Source: CBDCFV01 sp965261795
GTDB taxonomy: Bacteria > Chloroflexota > Dehalococcoidia > Lucifugimonadales > UBA3495
Assembly: GCA_965261795.1 (NCBI GenBank)
Contig: OZ253476.1
Location: forward strand, 1,302,001 to 1,366,000
DNA: 64,000 nucleotides
Reading direction: 5' to 3'
Below the pieces are notes generated by a model. It searched no databases, had not been told where the DNA came from, and was given only the letters and a program-made list of their open reading frames with translations. A program made the position numbers and the translations under genes. Shown here one piece after another: positions 42,334 through 51,899 of this stretch (the stretch's first letter is position 1; each line of letters opens with the position of its first letter).

Positions 42334-43077
42334 ATGGCCACACGTTCAACCACCATGCTCCCCTACCGGCGGCAGGGCGAAATCGACTATGCCAGCCTCG
42401 ATTTCAATCCCGACGTATCGGACCACCCGGATGACTCTATGGAACAAAACCGCGAACTGAATGAAATTCACAATCTGCTCCGCGCCTACGTAACCGATTT
42501 CGATAGCCGCCCCGACATTTTTCTCGACCGCGAAACCAACATCTGCTACGACCGGCGCAACCTGAACGTCCGCGCCTCCCCGGACGTGTACTTAGCCTTT
42601 GGCGTTGATGCCAACGCCATACGCCCGCGCAAGTTATACTTGCCTTGGGAGGCGGGCAAGCCGCTGGACTGGGCCCTGGAAATCGCTTCGGAAAGCACTG
42701 GACGGGAGGACATCGACCGGAAGCCCGCCATCTACGCCCAAATCGGCGTTCCTGAATACTGGAGGTTCGACCCCACCGGCGGCCGGTATCATGGAGAGCC
42801 GCTGTCCGGGTTACGGTTGATCAACGGCGTGTACCAGTCCATCGAACTGACCACCGAACCCGACGGCATCCTGAAGGGATACAGTCCGATTCTGGAACTT
42901 AGCATGTGTTGGGACGAGGGCTGGCCCCGGCTCTACGACCCGTCAACCGGCGTCTACCTGGAGAACTGGCGGGAGGAACGTGCCGCCCGAGCCGAAGCCG
43001 AAGCCGAGGCTGAACGGGATGCAGCCGAGGTTGAACTCCGGCGGTTGCGGGAACAACTCCGGCGCCAGCAATCATGA
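42334..43077 (+). CDS. Uma2-family (DUF820) protein with C-terminal coiled coil
   Basis: 247 residues. Core PD-(D/E)XK-like features: LNVRASPDVYLAFGVDA, PLDWALEIASESTGREDIDRKPAIYAQIGVPEYWRFDPTGGRYHG with Asp, Glu and the Lys of RKPAIY; the tail residues 210-247 are Ala/Glu/Arg-rich and predicted coiled coil (EAEAEAERDAAEVELRRLREQLRR). Function not established; genes of this family are multiplied in many Chloroflexota and cyanobacteria. Different in length and tail from the copy at 33169. Confidence 0.82.
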   Translation: MATRSTTMLPYRRQGEIDYASLDFNPDVSDHPDDSMEQNRELNEIHNLLRAYVTDFDSRPDIFLDRETNICYDRRNLNVRASPDVYLAFGVDANAIRPRKLYLPWEAGKPLDWALEIASESTGREDIDRKPAIYAQIGVPEYWRFDPTGGRYHGEPLSGLRLINGVYQSIELTTEPDGILKGYSPILELSMCWDEGWPRLYDPSTGVYLENWREERAARAEAEAEAERDAAEVELRRLREQLRRQQS

Positions 43078-43224
43078 TCACCTACCGGGGGAGCCTTCAT
43101 AGACTCGTCAAAGGCTGAAAGCTCGCTGTGGAGATCGGCGGTGTGGGCGGACTCATCTCGACCAAGTATAGTTCGGTTATAACATGAACGGTAATCCGGT
43201 AATCCGGAATGAAGGGTACAACCT

Positions 43225-44487
43225 ATGCTTAATTCCAATGCTCCAATTGTTCTCGCGGAAGGGCGAATCGTTGCTATCGACAACGATACCGTTGATGCCC
43301 CAATGCGAGTCATACAGAGACTAACACCAGATCCCAGGCTGATTATCGAGTGCGAAAACTTGCCTGATTTCCACTATGTCGGCAGGAATCGGTGTCGTAT
43401 CATGCTTGACAATGGCACTGCTATAGATGTTTGTGACGCCCTATCCGGCTTAACCCACATGCAACGATGGAGCCAGAGCCGTAGAATCAGTGGCGAATTC
43501 GTTCCGATTATTCAACCCTGTGTAGTAATGGATGCAGGTAGACCTCTGCGGTCTGTAGGATTCAGCGTCCTCAATTTTCAGAAAGTCTTCGGTCAGCAAG
43601 ACCAATATATTGAGGCCGATGGAACTGTAAAGCGTGTTAGTTGCATATTATTACAAGGCTCATCTTGGTTGATTAAAATCACCGCCATACCGGGTTTAGG
43701 CAAGGAGCTAAGTTCAGGTGAGGGATACGTTGTAACTCATACCGGACTTATTACACGCTCGGACGGCGGGGTATTTTCTACTGAGGATGCTGATGTTCTC
43801 CTTAGCGGACTGAGAGCGTTTCTATCATTTGCACGGGGCGCGTCTTGCGGAATTATCAACGTAGAAGGAAAAAGTCAGGATGGTAAGCCATCCTGGATAC
43901 GAGGAGGATCACAGCATGTAGAGCCCTGGCCCAATCCCCGGTCATGGCTCATCAAGGTGGGAGGTGGAGACGTTCTTTCTCAGGTATTTCCGAGATTTTG
44001 GCAACTCTTTAAGAAGGATACAATATGGAGAGATTCAATCTCTCGCGTCATTGATTGGTATTTAATCAGTAACGAGGGCCCTCTCCACAGTGGACTTATT
44101 CTGACTCAAGCGGCTCTTGAACTCTTGTCTGCCCAGATCCTTCAACGTGACAGGGGGAGTGAACGTACCGGAGAATTCCTTAAAGCAGCACTAGACAAGT
44201 TAGGCTTGGACACTAATGTTCCGACGAGCTGCCAGGAACTCCTGCAGGTACACAACTGGGCCAGTGGGCCACATGCAATTGTTGAAATCCGCAACGACTT
44301 GGTGCATCCAAAAGCAAAATATGGTCCTATTTCCGTGGATGTTCATTACCAAGTAAACAATTTGGGACAATTGTATATCGAGTGGATGTTGCTGCACCTA
44401 TTCGGTCATCAAGGACAATATTGGAATCGGTTAACGGGAGAACTCGGGCTTGTGCCGTGGTCTCAAAATAAGACCGCCACGGTATAA
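43225..44487 (+). CDS. Large protein with a HEPN-type motif, unrecognised family
   Basis: 420 residues. I do not recognise the family. The N-terminal two thirds are beta-rich without a clear motif (IVLAEGRIVAIDNDTVD ... ITAIPGLGKELSSGEGYVV). The C-terminal third is helical and ends with AIVEIRNDLVHPKAKYG, an R-N-x-x-x-H motif of the kind found in HEPN ribonucleases (Rx4H). The arrangement (long unknown domain plus C-terminal HEPN-like region) is reminiscent of anti-phage HEPN proteins such as ApeA, but this is only an analogy. AT-richer codon use than the neighbouring core genes suggests transfer. Confidence 0.55.
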   Translation: MLNSNAPIVLAEGRIVAIDNDTVDAPMRVIQRLTPDPRLIIECENLPDFHYVGRNRCRIMLDNGTAIDVCDALSGLTHMQRWSQSRRISGEFVPIIQPCVVMDAGRPLRSVGFSVLNFQKVFGQQDQYIEADGTVKRVSCILLQGSSWLIKITAIPGLGKELSSGEGYVVTHTGLITRSDGGVFSTEDADVLLSGLRAFLSFARGASCGIINVEGKSQDGKPSWIRGGSQHVEPWPNPRSWLIKVGGGDVLSQVFPRFWQLFKKDTIWRDSISRVIDWYLISNEGPLHSGLILTQAALELLSAQILQRDRGSERTGEFLKAALDKLGLDTNVPTSCQELLQVHNWASGPHAIVEIRNDLVHPKAKYGPISVDVHYQVNNLGQLYIEWMLLHLFGHQGQYWNRLTGELGLVPWSQNKTATV

Positions 44488-44652
44488 CCACCATCAACTA
44501 ATCCAACACTGGCAATAGCTTCGCTACCCATCATACGAGATTTTTTTGTCTCAGATATCCAGCTTTGGCCAGCGATACCGGATCGAATTGCAGTCCAAGG
44601 TCGCATCATCCATTACTGGTTTTGCGGAGATTTTTCGTGACGAGGAGCGCTC

Positions 44653-45615
44653 ATGACTACCACTAGCGAGAAGCCAGACATTCCTGACGTAATCCGAGCC
44701 AAGGCGTTCCAATTGGTAGACAACGATGGAAATGTGCGTGCCGAGTTGAAAACGGATCATGATGGTGAACCATCCTTCGTCCTCTTCGACAAAGATGGCC
44801 TTACCCGGTTGGAAGCAGGATTAAATGGAGGTGATGGATATATAACTCTACTTAACGAGGACGGCTACGCCCGGTTTTCTCTTGACTTCAACGAATCTGG
44901 CAACACAGCTTTGACTTTACATGACCGGGATGGTGAACCTCGATTAGTAGCAGATTTGAACGACTCCGACGAGCCAGCTCTGACTCTAAACGACCAAAGT
45001 GGTCAGAATCGTTTAGGTGCGTTTGTAACCGAAGATGGTCAACCCGCCTTTTTCTTAATCGACCAGAACAGCCAGACTCGGTTAGGCATGCTTGTGGACG
45101 AAGCAAACCGCCTGGTGTTAGCCTTGAATGACAAAGATGGCCAACGTCGGCTATTCGTAGGAGTGTCTGAGCATGGTCGTCCGATATTAACCTTAAATGA
45201 CCAAGACGGCAAAGCCAGGCTATACGCAACTGTATTTGAGTCTGGGCAACCAGAGTTGATTCTAAACGACCAGAACGGCCAAAGTCGGTTATCCGCACTT
45301 GTGCAAGACTCCGGAGAGCCGCAGCTATTCTTGAGTGACCAGAGCGGCCAGGTGAGGCTATTCGCAGGTGTATCTGAACTTGGTCAACCCCTTTTGGCCC
45401 TTAACGGCCAGAATAGCCAGAACGGCCAGAATCTTGGCCGGTTATCTATAACTGTGCATGAGTCCGGTAGCCCGGAATTGCTTCTTAACGACCAGAAAGG
45501 TCAACGTCGGTTATCCGCGCTTGTACGTGAGTCCGGTGAACCTTTGATTTTCTTATCCAATGACAACCTTCGAAGCACGTTCGAGGCCGATGGACTTAAG
45601 AAGCACCGAATCTGA
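44653..45615 (+). CDS. Protein of about twelve 23-residue solenoid-like repeats
   Basis: 320 residues built almost entirely from repeats of 22-28 residues on the pattern LNDxxGQxRLxxxVxESGxPxL, beginning near residue 16 (AFQLVDNDGNVRAEL) and ending near 305. The best copies are LNDQDGKARLYATVFESGQP and LNDQNGQSRLSALVQDSGEP. The alternation of hydrophobic and Asp/Asn-Gly turns predicts a right-handed beta-solenoid or propeller-like body. No signal peptide. RBS-like GAGGAGC is 6 bases before the ATG. Ligand unknown; follows the HEPN-like gene at 165 bases. Confidence 0.75.
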   Translation: MTTTSEKPDIPDVIRAKAFQLVDNDGNVRAELKTDHDGEPSFVLFDKDGLTRLEAGLNGGDGYITLLNEDGYARFSLDFNESGNTALTLHDRDGEPRLVADLNDSDEPALTLNDQSGQNRLGAFVTEDGQPAFFLIDQNSQTRLGMLVDEANRLVLALNDKDGQRRLFVGVSEHGRPILTLNDQDGKARLYATVFESGQPELILNDQNGQSRLSALVQDSGEPQLFLSDQSGQVRLFAGVSELGQPLLALNGQNSQNGQNLGRLSITVHESGSPELLLNDQKGQRRLSALVRESGEPLIFLSNDNLRSTFEADGLKKHRI

Positions 45616-45774
45616 CATGTTCCTTGAATTCGATTCACTGATGATGTGACGTCACACGGACCTCAAGGGCTAAATCTCAGGCAAAAAGGCGTGACCAAAT
45701 TTAGCTATGACTCGGGATCGGGTATCTGAACACCGGTAGACGTTCGAGGCGACGAAGGGAGAAAACTGAGCAAC

Positions 45775-46194
45775 ATGAACGAAACGCAACCCGTCCGATG
45801 GATGGTGAACTTCTGGCATTCCGATGGTAGCTACAGAGACGAGCTTGATTTTCCGCGGGTGGCATTTTGGCATCACAATAGGAAAATCGCCAGGGAAGAA
45901 GCTGCCCGGGTGTTAATCGAGTTGAGAGAGGAACGCGGGGACGAACGCGACTGGGTTGCGTCCGGGTGTCCCGACCCATTCGAGGTCGGTGCCGGGCGTC
46001 ACCCCGGGGGGCAATGGATTCTCCGCTACAGTGACCTCCGCCATGACGAAGGCGATACGCAGTCGGCACATGAAAACCGGAAGCGGACCAAATCGGCGGC
46101 GGGCGCGTGGAAAGGCCTAGTAGATGGAGAGCAACTGAAGAGAACGCTTTATGAAGCCCGTGGGGGTGAATCAGTGGCCGACATCGACTCATAG
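45775..46194 (+). CDS. Hypothetical protein upstream of vapC-like gene
   Basis: 139 residues, no family recognised. Rich in aromatic and charged residues (RWMVNFWHSDGSYRDELDFPRVAFWHH, then a helical REEAARVLIELREERGDER). It has the position of an antitoxin: its TAG is 3 bases before the GTG of the PIN-domain gene. It is longer than most VapB antitoxins and lacks a clear DNA-binding fold, so the pairing is an inference from spacing and strand alone. Confidence 0.55.
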   Translation: MNETQPVRWMVNFWHSDGSYRDELDFPRVAFWHHNRKIAREEAARVLIELREERGDERDWVASGCPDPFEVGAGRHPGGQWILRYSDLRHDEGDTQSAHENRKRTKSAAGAWKGLVDGEQLKRTLYEARGGESVADIDS

Positions 46195-46197
46195 TCA

Positions 46198-46593
46198 GTG
46201 GAGTATCTGGTAGACACCGACTGGGCCATCGACTACATGAACGGTATTCTGAGAGTGGTCCGGCGATATGATGAGCTAGCGTCGCAAGGTGTTGGATTGA
46301 GCATAATATCGTTAGCCGAACTATACGATGGCGTATTTGGTTCAGTAGACCGCCAACGTGCTGAGCAGGGCCTACAGAATTTCCTTGACGATATTGAGGA
46401 GATATTACCACTGGACGATTCTGTTTGCCGGCGATTTGCCATTGAACGTATCAGGCTCAGGTCCTCTGGAAACCGCATTGAGGACCTTGATCTTCTTATA
46501 GGCTCGACTGCCATGTGTTATGGTCTGACCTTGCTCACCAATAACCGTAGACACTTCGAGAGGATGCCCGGTCTGAGCATAATCTCAGTTTAG
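46198..46593 (+). CDS. PIN-domain ribonuclease toxin (VapC-like)
   Basis: 131 residues, GTG start. PIN acidic residues are in order: EYLVDTDWAIDYM (Asp), ISLAELYDGVF (Glu), IEDLDLLIGSTAMCYGLTLLTNNRRHFE (Asp cluster and the Thr-Asn motif). Length and order are typical of VapC, which cleaves tRNA or rRNA. The directly preceding gene is the presumed antitoxin, but is atypical. Confidence 0.82.
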   Translation: MEYLVDTDWAIDYMNGILRVVRRYDELASQGVGLSIISLAELYDGVFGSVDRQRAEQGLQNFLDDIEEILPLDDSVCRRFAIERIRLRSSGNRIEDLDLLIGSTAMCYGLTLLTNNRRHFERMPGLSIISV

Positions 46594-46658
46594 GCACAGG
46601 AAATCGCACCATGATTGGTGTGAATAAAACTGGTTGGCCGGCTTCAGCAAGCCTCTTT

Positions 46659-46753
46659 TTGTCTGAATCAGGATTTATCGGATTCAATGATTCTCAAGAT
46701 GGGTGCCGTTCATCCTGCTCATCCCTTAATTCTGAAAATCCTGATTCAGACAA
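46659..46753. repeat. 95-bp element with 18-bp perfect terminal inverted repeats
   Basis: TTGTCTGAATCAGGATTT (46659-46676) is inverted as AAATCCTGATTCAGACAA (46736-46753). Non-coding palindromic element of a type seen dispersed in several unrelated genomes; one copy in this window. Confidence 0.75.
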
Positions 46754-46978
46754 TTACACCAAGCAGAGGAAATTACGCCAATCATCAAATCACATAAATC
46801 ACAGTTCAAACTGACTGACACTTGCCTCTTCCCTGCTCCGGCAACAACACCGTATCATAATACCCGTGCGCACAACTCCCTGTCGGGCCTGGCGTTGGGG
46901 TAACCGCGCCTTGGTCCTGACAGAATGTCAGGAAATGTCCGCAAATGTCCGGGGGTCTGAAAATTCCCGCCTCTCCCC

Positions 46979-47351
46979 CTGACAAGGGTATGTATTTCAT
47001 TTGGGACTTTACGCAGTTGAACGTGAGACCGCGTAGCAGGGTAGGCTTGCTCAAATACAAAACCGCTCCCAAATGCTCACTATCGGGCCCATTCCGTATC
47101 GGGCCCATTCCGTCATTCCGGCCTACGCCGGAATCCAGGCGGGCCCATTCCGTCATTCCGGCGTAGGCCGGAATCCAGGCGGGCCCATTCCGTCATTCCG
47201 GCGTAGGCCGGAATCCAGGCGGGTTCACTCCGTCATTCCGGCGCAGGCCGGAATCCAGGCGGGTTCACTCCGTCATTCCGGCGTAGGCCGGAATCCAGGG
47301 GCGGTGGGGCCGGTTCGTAGCTATAATCTCAATTTTACATACCCTTGTCAG
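46979..47351. mobile_element. MITE-like non-autonomous element with target duplication
   Basis: 16-bp perfect terminal inverted repeats CTGACAAGGGTATGTA (46979-46994) and TACATACCCTTGTCAG (47336-47351). Immediately outside both ends is the same 11-bp direct repeat CGCCTCTCCCC (46968-46978 and 47352-47362), the expected target-site duplication. Inside is a 40-bp tandem array of REP-like palindromes. No transposase gene. The 46594-47606 gap otherwise holds only this and the 95-bp repeat. Confidence 0.82.
47101..47300. repeat. Five-copy 40-bp tandem array of REP-like palindromes
   Basis: Units 47101-47140, 47141-47180, 47181-47220, 47221-47260 and 47261-47300. Each contains a hairpin (ATTCCGGC...GCCGGAAT) and the linker CAGGCGGG. 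Units 1-3 share the linker GGGCCCATTCCGTC; units 4-5 have GGGTTCACTCCGTC. In unit 1 the loop of the hairpin is reverse-complemented (CCTACG against GTAGG). A partial unit precedes at 47091. The palindrome core is the same family as the REP-like repeats elsewhere. Confidence 0.9.
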
Positions 47352-47606
47352 CGCCTCTCCCCCCTCTCTCCCTCTGTGGTCTCCCCGCTCTCTACGGCGA
47401 AAATGGGACTGAATGAGAGGAAACGAGAGACAAACAAATGAATCAGCGTTCAGGCCTTGCACAACAAATGCCAACTGGCCTCAAAAAAACTTTTTCTGCA
47501 CAGTAAATAGACCGCAGCCAAGCACTTCACCCGACCGGAAACCGAGACTGGAACCGCCCCGCCGACTGCTCCCCGAAGACAGAGTAAAAATCCACACAGG
47601 ATTGAT

Positions 47607-47891
47607 ATGATTCCAACGCCCGGCCCTCCATACGAGTGGGACGAAGACAAGCGCCGAGAGACGCTCAGTCAGAGAGGACGCGACTTTGCTCTCGCCTACC
47701 AGATAGACTGGACCGGAGCCACCCACCAGAGACAGGAACGGGGAGGCGAGACGGGGTTCGCCTCTCTGAGACTCATAGACCACAGGCTATACCATATAGT
47801 CTGGACTCTAAGAGACTCGTTCACCAGAATAATCAGCCTCAGAAAGGCCAACAACAGGGAGATTGCACGATATGAACGCGAAGACCGGTAG
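47607..47891 (+). CDS. brnT: BrnT family toxin
   Basis: 94 residues. BrnT signature: YEWDEDKRRETLSQRGRDFALAYQIDW, then RLIDHRLYHIVWTLRDSFTRIISLRKANNREIARYE, in which the RIISLRKAN.RE.RYE end is diagnostic. RelE/ParE-like ribonuclease of type II toxin-antitoxin systems. Overlaps brnA by 20 bases, the usual arrangement with toxin first. All expected residues look intact. Confidence 0.88.
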   Translation: MIPTPGPPYEWDEDKRRETLSQRGRDFALAYQIDWTGATHQRQERGGETGFASLRLIDHRLYHIVWTLRDSFTRIISLRKANNREIARYEREDR

Positions 47892-48216
47892 GATCGTGCG
47901 CAACACCGCGGAAGAAGAGGCAGAAATCGCACGCCAAATAGCGGAGAATCCCGACGAGGCGGAGTGGACCGACGAGGTCTGGGCCAACGCCAAGTCCACG
48001 GAAGAACTCTTCCCCGAGGCCGCAAATGCGGCCCGTAAGCGCCAAGCCGACCTAGACGCCGGACGTACGGAGTACATCACCTTACTCCTCGACCGCGACA
48101 CCATCAACTGGTTCAAGGCCCAGACCGGCGAGGACGGAGAAACCGGCGGAACAAAGTGGATGACTCTGGCGGAGAAGACGCTCCGGGAGCATGCCCGACA
48201 AGAAGGCATAGTCTGA
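47872..48216 (+). CDS. brnA: BrnA family antitoxin
   Basis: 114 residues from ATG 47872; an earlier TTG at 47863 is possible. The C-terminal ribbon-helix-helix-like segment (EYITLLLDRDTINWFKAQTGEDGETGGTKWMTLAEKTLREHARQ) matches BrnA, which dimerises, binds operator DNA and neutralises BrnT. The N-terminal half (TAEEEAEIARQIAENPDEAEWTDE) is the acidic helical toxin-binding part. Intact, coupled to brnT. Confidence 0.85.
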   Translation: MNAKTGRIVRNTAEEEAEIARQIAENPDEAEWTDEVWANAKSTEELFPEAANAARKRQADLDAGRTEYITLLLDRDTINWFKAQTGEDGETGGTKWMTLAEKTLREHARQEGIV

Positions 48217-48289
48217 CAGAATAGCGGAGGACCCGGACCGTCACTCTCTAACGAACATACACCTGACTCCCCGAATTAAAACACATTCT

Positions 48290-48325
48290 GCACAATGAAT
48301 CGGAATTAAAAAGGATTCATTGTGC
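48290..48325. other. 12-bp inverted repeat upstream of the rRNA promoter
   Basis: GCACAATGAATC (48290-48301) and GATTCATTGTGC (48314-48325), perfect, 12-base loop. It lacks a T tract in both directions, so it may be a weak terminator of brnTA or a protein-binding site 72 bases before the -35 box of rrs. Confidence 0.5.
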
Positions 48326-48396
48326 AAAGCCCAGCGTTCAAGACAAAGCACTTCGCGTCTCTGAATCACGATTATCAAAAAAGCCCGCAAAATGGG

Positions 48397-48425
48397 TTGA
48401 CATGCCCAAATCGTTTAAGTATACT
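48397..48425 (+). promoter_or_regulatory. Consensus sigma70 promoter of the 16S rRNA gene
   Basis: TTGACA (48397-48402), exact 17-base spacer, TATACT (48420-48425), then a leader of about 70 bases before the mature 5' end. It is the strongest promoter match in the window. Confidence 0.88.
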
Positions 48426-48498
48426 GTCCCCACTGCGCTCCCAGCAGGGGCGTAACAGGCACTTTAACAGTTGAATAGTGGAAGGAACTTAGGTTATT

Positions 48499-50014
<1,516 letters not shown>

Positions 50015-50240
50015 TACGGAGCTACGGTCCCACTGTTGTTCCCCGGTTATCCGGGGACGGAGGAAGGACCCAACTCCCAGGTCGGCCGGTGGGTGTTCCG
50101 CTTCCTAAGCCAGTCGGTTGAGCTGTGCTCCCCGGCAAAGGAATCGGTTCCCCAAGAAAGTCCACCGGTAAACTGGTAACAATTTGCAACCGTAATCTAA
50201 TGTTCCTTCCGCTACTCAGCCGTTAAGGCGCTCGAGGAAG

Positions 50241-50272
50241 AAGCCGAACTCACTGAGTTCGGCTTTTTGTTT
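50241..50272 (+). terminator. Terminator of the 16S rRNA transcript
   Basis: Perfect 11-bp stem AAGCCGAACTC (50241-50251) and GAGTTCGGCTT (50255-50265), 3-base loop, then TTTTTGTTTG. The span 50015-50240 between rrs and this stem holds no recognisable tRNA or 23S sequence. Confidence 0.92.
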
Positions 50273-50313
50273 GTTGGAAAGCAGAGTAATTGAAAATCGT
50301 GAGGAGTGAACGT

Positions 50314-51069
50314 ATGCCCTTCCCGGGTATCTTTCGGAGTAAAGAGGAGAAGTTGGCAGAAGCAATCGCTGAGCTATACGGCGATGTTGTCCTAGCGACA
50401 CTTAGGTCGAGCATTGCAGTAGAAGGAATGCTTGAGGAGAAATTGGAAACTACTCTGGAGGCATCTGCCAGCTATGACCTCCGTTGCGAAATATTCTGTT
50501 TCTATGCTCACGTAGTGGACTATCTCTCATTGGGTACACTTGGTGAACGTGGGCAGAATCTAGTAACGAGCAGTCTATCTTTTAGTATAGAGCGATTTGT
50601 GGAATCTTCACTGTCCAAAACAGATGACCCAATGTGGGATCCAAACGTCACAGACTCCCGGACTTTGATGAAGCGTAATTTCGATTCGCTTTCGAAGAAG
50701 TTGGACTTGGTAGAACATAATCTCGTTAGGAGTATTGGATATTATAAGTCTCAATACGGGTTTGTGGATGACTTCACTCAAGTACTTGAACGCGGTGACG
50801 TCCCCAGTGTAATAGACGCCTTTTCCGACGAACCCGTATCGAAAGTATCACTCCTAGTCCAAAATGTATACAAGGCCTTGCTAGCCTATGTTCCTAATCT
50901 CGGACCTGATTTGGATTTATTACGCACAAGACCTTACGTATTTGGAAGCGACGCAGAGACTATAGGCTTCGTTGAGCTATGCGGGACGATTCAGATCAGT
51001 GTATATGTGGAACTATCTGAGATAAACCCGCTTGGGAAGCTCCAAAAAATGGGGCACCTTATTCGGTGA
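50314..51069 (+). CDS. Hypothetical protein
   Basis: 251 residues from ATG 50314, which follows GTGAGGAG by 7 bases; the frame extends upstream to 50290 without a better signal. Predicted almost wholly helical, with a charged N-terminus (FRSKEEKLAEAIAELYGDVV), no membrane span and no motif I recognise. AT-richer codon use than the core genes around 30-40 kb. Flanked by the 16S terminator and a relic of a MNT-type gene, so it likely belongs to the accessory region. Confidence 0.65.
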   Translation: MPFPGIFRSKEEKLAEAIAELYGDVVLATLRSSIAVEGMLEEKLETTLEASASYDLRCEIFCFYAHVVDYLSLGTLGERGQNLVTSSLSFSIERFVESSLSKTDDPMWDPNVTDSRTLMKRNFDSLSKKLDLVEHNLVRSIGYYKSQYGFVDDFTQVLERGDVPSVIDAFSDEPVSKVSLLVQNVYKALLAYVPNLGPDLDLLRTRPYVFGSDAETIGFVELCGTIQISVYVELSEINPLGKLQKMGHLIR

Positions 51070-51124
51070 TTGCTACGAATTATTAAGCATCTGGCAAGTC
51101 TGTTGAGCATCAAAGGAGACACGC

Positions 51125-51181
51125 ATGGGCAGACAGCAAGTCCACCAAGCCATCCGCAGCCTGACACAGAGGGCAAGGTGA
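51125..51181 (+). pseudogene. 18-codon relic of a MNT-type gene start
   Basis: MGRQQVHQAIRSLTQRAR, after AAAGGAG. It matches the N-terminus of the MNT-like gene at 53576 (MDKQQAYQAVRHYLREWEQ) in residues and in ribosome site, then is cut off at TGA four bases before the lipoprotein ATG. Most likely a remnant; it might also work as a leader peptide for the next gene. Confidence 0.5.
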
Positions 51182-51185
51182 ACCA

Positions 51186-51863
51186 ATGATGCAAATGATC
51201 CTGGTTGCAGTGTTCCTAGTCGCGATAACGACGATGGCTTGCGGACCTTCGGCCACGACTTCGGAATCTGACTCTGGTACAAGCCCGCAACAACCCGATG
51301 AATCCGGCCCTGCGTTGCTACTGTCCGAGGAGTCTGCAATTTCAATCCTGCAAACTTTTCTACAGGATTGCGTGCTTAGCTGGGATAGAGCCTATGCGAA
51401 CCAGATGTCCAGCCAGATGCACAGCGCGAAACCTACGTTGTTCGACAGGAAAGAAGCGTTGCGCAAGGCGAATGCACGTCGTAGGGCCGAACTTCGGGGA
51501 ACAGTTTTTCCAACATCTACCCCTCGGCCTACTCCTACTCCTCGGCCGCCCGACCCTCTGCCTCCGTCCGAACAGGAAAAGAAATCGTGGCTTATCGATT
51601 TGGCAACCGGAACCACTGGAGACTTCGCATGGTCGGCCAGTTATCATGGAGTCACGGAAGTTCCCAACAGTTACACGCGGGCCGGCACTGCTATTGAGGC
51701 TGAGACGTGGGTTGTCATCGGGCCGAGCCTTGAAAGAGTGGAAAGTCAATTGGCCACTCCTGGAAGATGGAAGGTATACGCAGGACACCGGAGGGCTTAT
51801 TATTTGGATCCTCCTGCTCGCCTAGCCCTTGAAGAGTATGATAGGTATGACTCTTGCCCCTAA
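51186..51863 (+). CDS. Predicted lipoprotein with proline-rich linker
   Basis: 225 residues. Signal peptide with lipobox MILVAVFLVAITTMAC, then a Ser/Thr/Asp-rich stretch. A helical part (SAISILQTFLQDCVLSWDRAYANQM) is followed by a Thr/Pro-rich linker around residue 105-125 (TSTPRPTPTPRPPDPLPP) and a C-terminal globular part (SWLIDLATGTTGDFAWSASYHG ... ETWVVIGPS). Two internal Cys beyond the lipobox. Family not recognised; predicted to sit on the outer face of the membrane. Confidence 0.7.
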   Translation: MMQMILVAVFLVAITTMACGPSATTSESDSGTSPQQPDESGPALLLSEESAISILQTFLQDCVLSWDRAYANQMSSQMHSAKPTLFDRKEALRKANARRRAELRGTVFPTSTPRPTPTPRPPDPLPPSEQEKKSWLIDLATGTTGDFAWSASYHGVTEVPNSYTRAGTAIEAETWVVIGPSLERVESQLATPGRWKVYAGHRRAYYLDPPARLALEEYDRYDSCP

Positions 51864-51899
51864 CAAACAGCCCGCCGCCACCCACGCCAGTGACAGCAA

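Noticed and set aside
46611..46814. 67-codon frame after vapC
   Set aside because: Consists mostly of the 95-bp palindromic repeat translated; no ribosome site and no protein-like composition.
47101..47300. Possible CRISPR array
   Set aside because: The 40-bp units are head to tail with no unique spacers, and each unit is itself a palindrome plus a fixed linker; no cas genes nearby.
47073..47441. 122-codon frame of repeated PFRHSGVGRNPG units
   Set aside because: Pure translation of the 40-bp REP tandem array; the repeat is non-coding elsewhere.
50015..50240. tRNA genes in a 16S-23S type spacer
   Set aside because: No clover-leaf or CCA-like ends are visible; the segment ends in a terminator and a protein gene.
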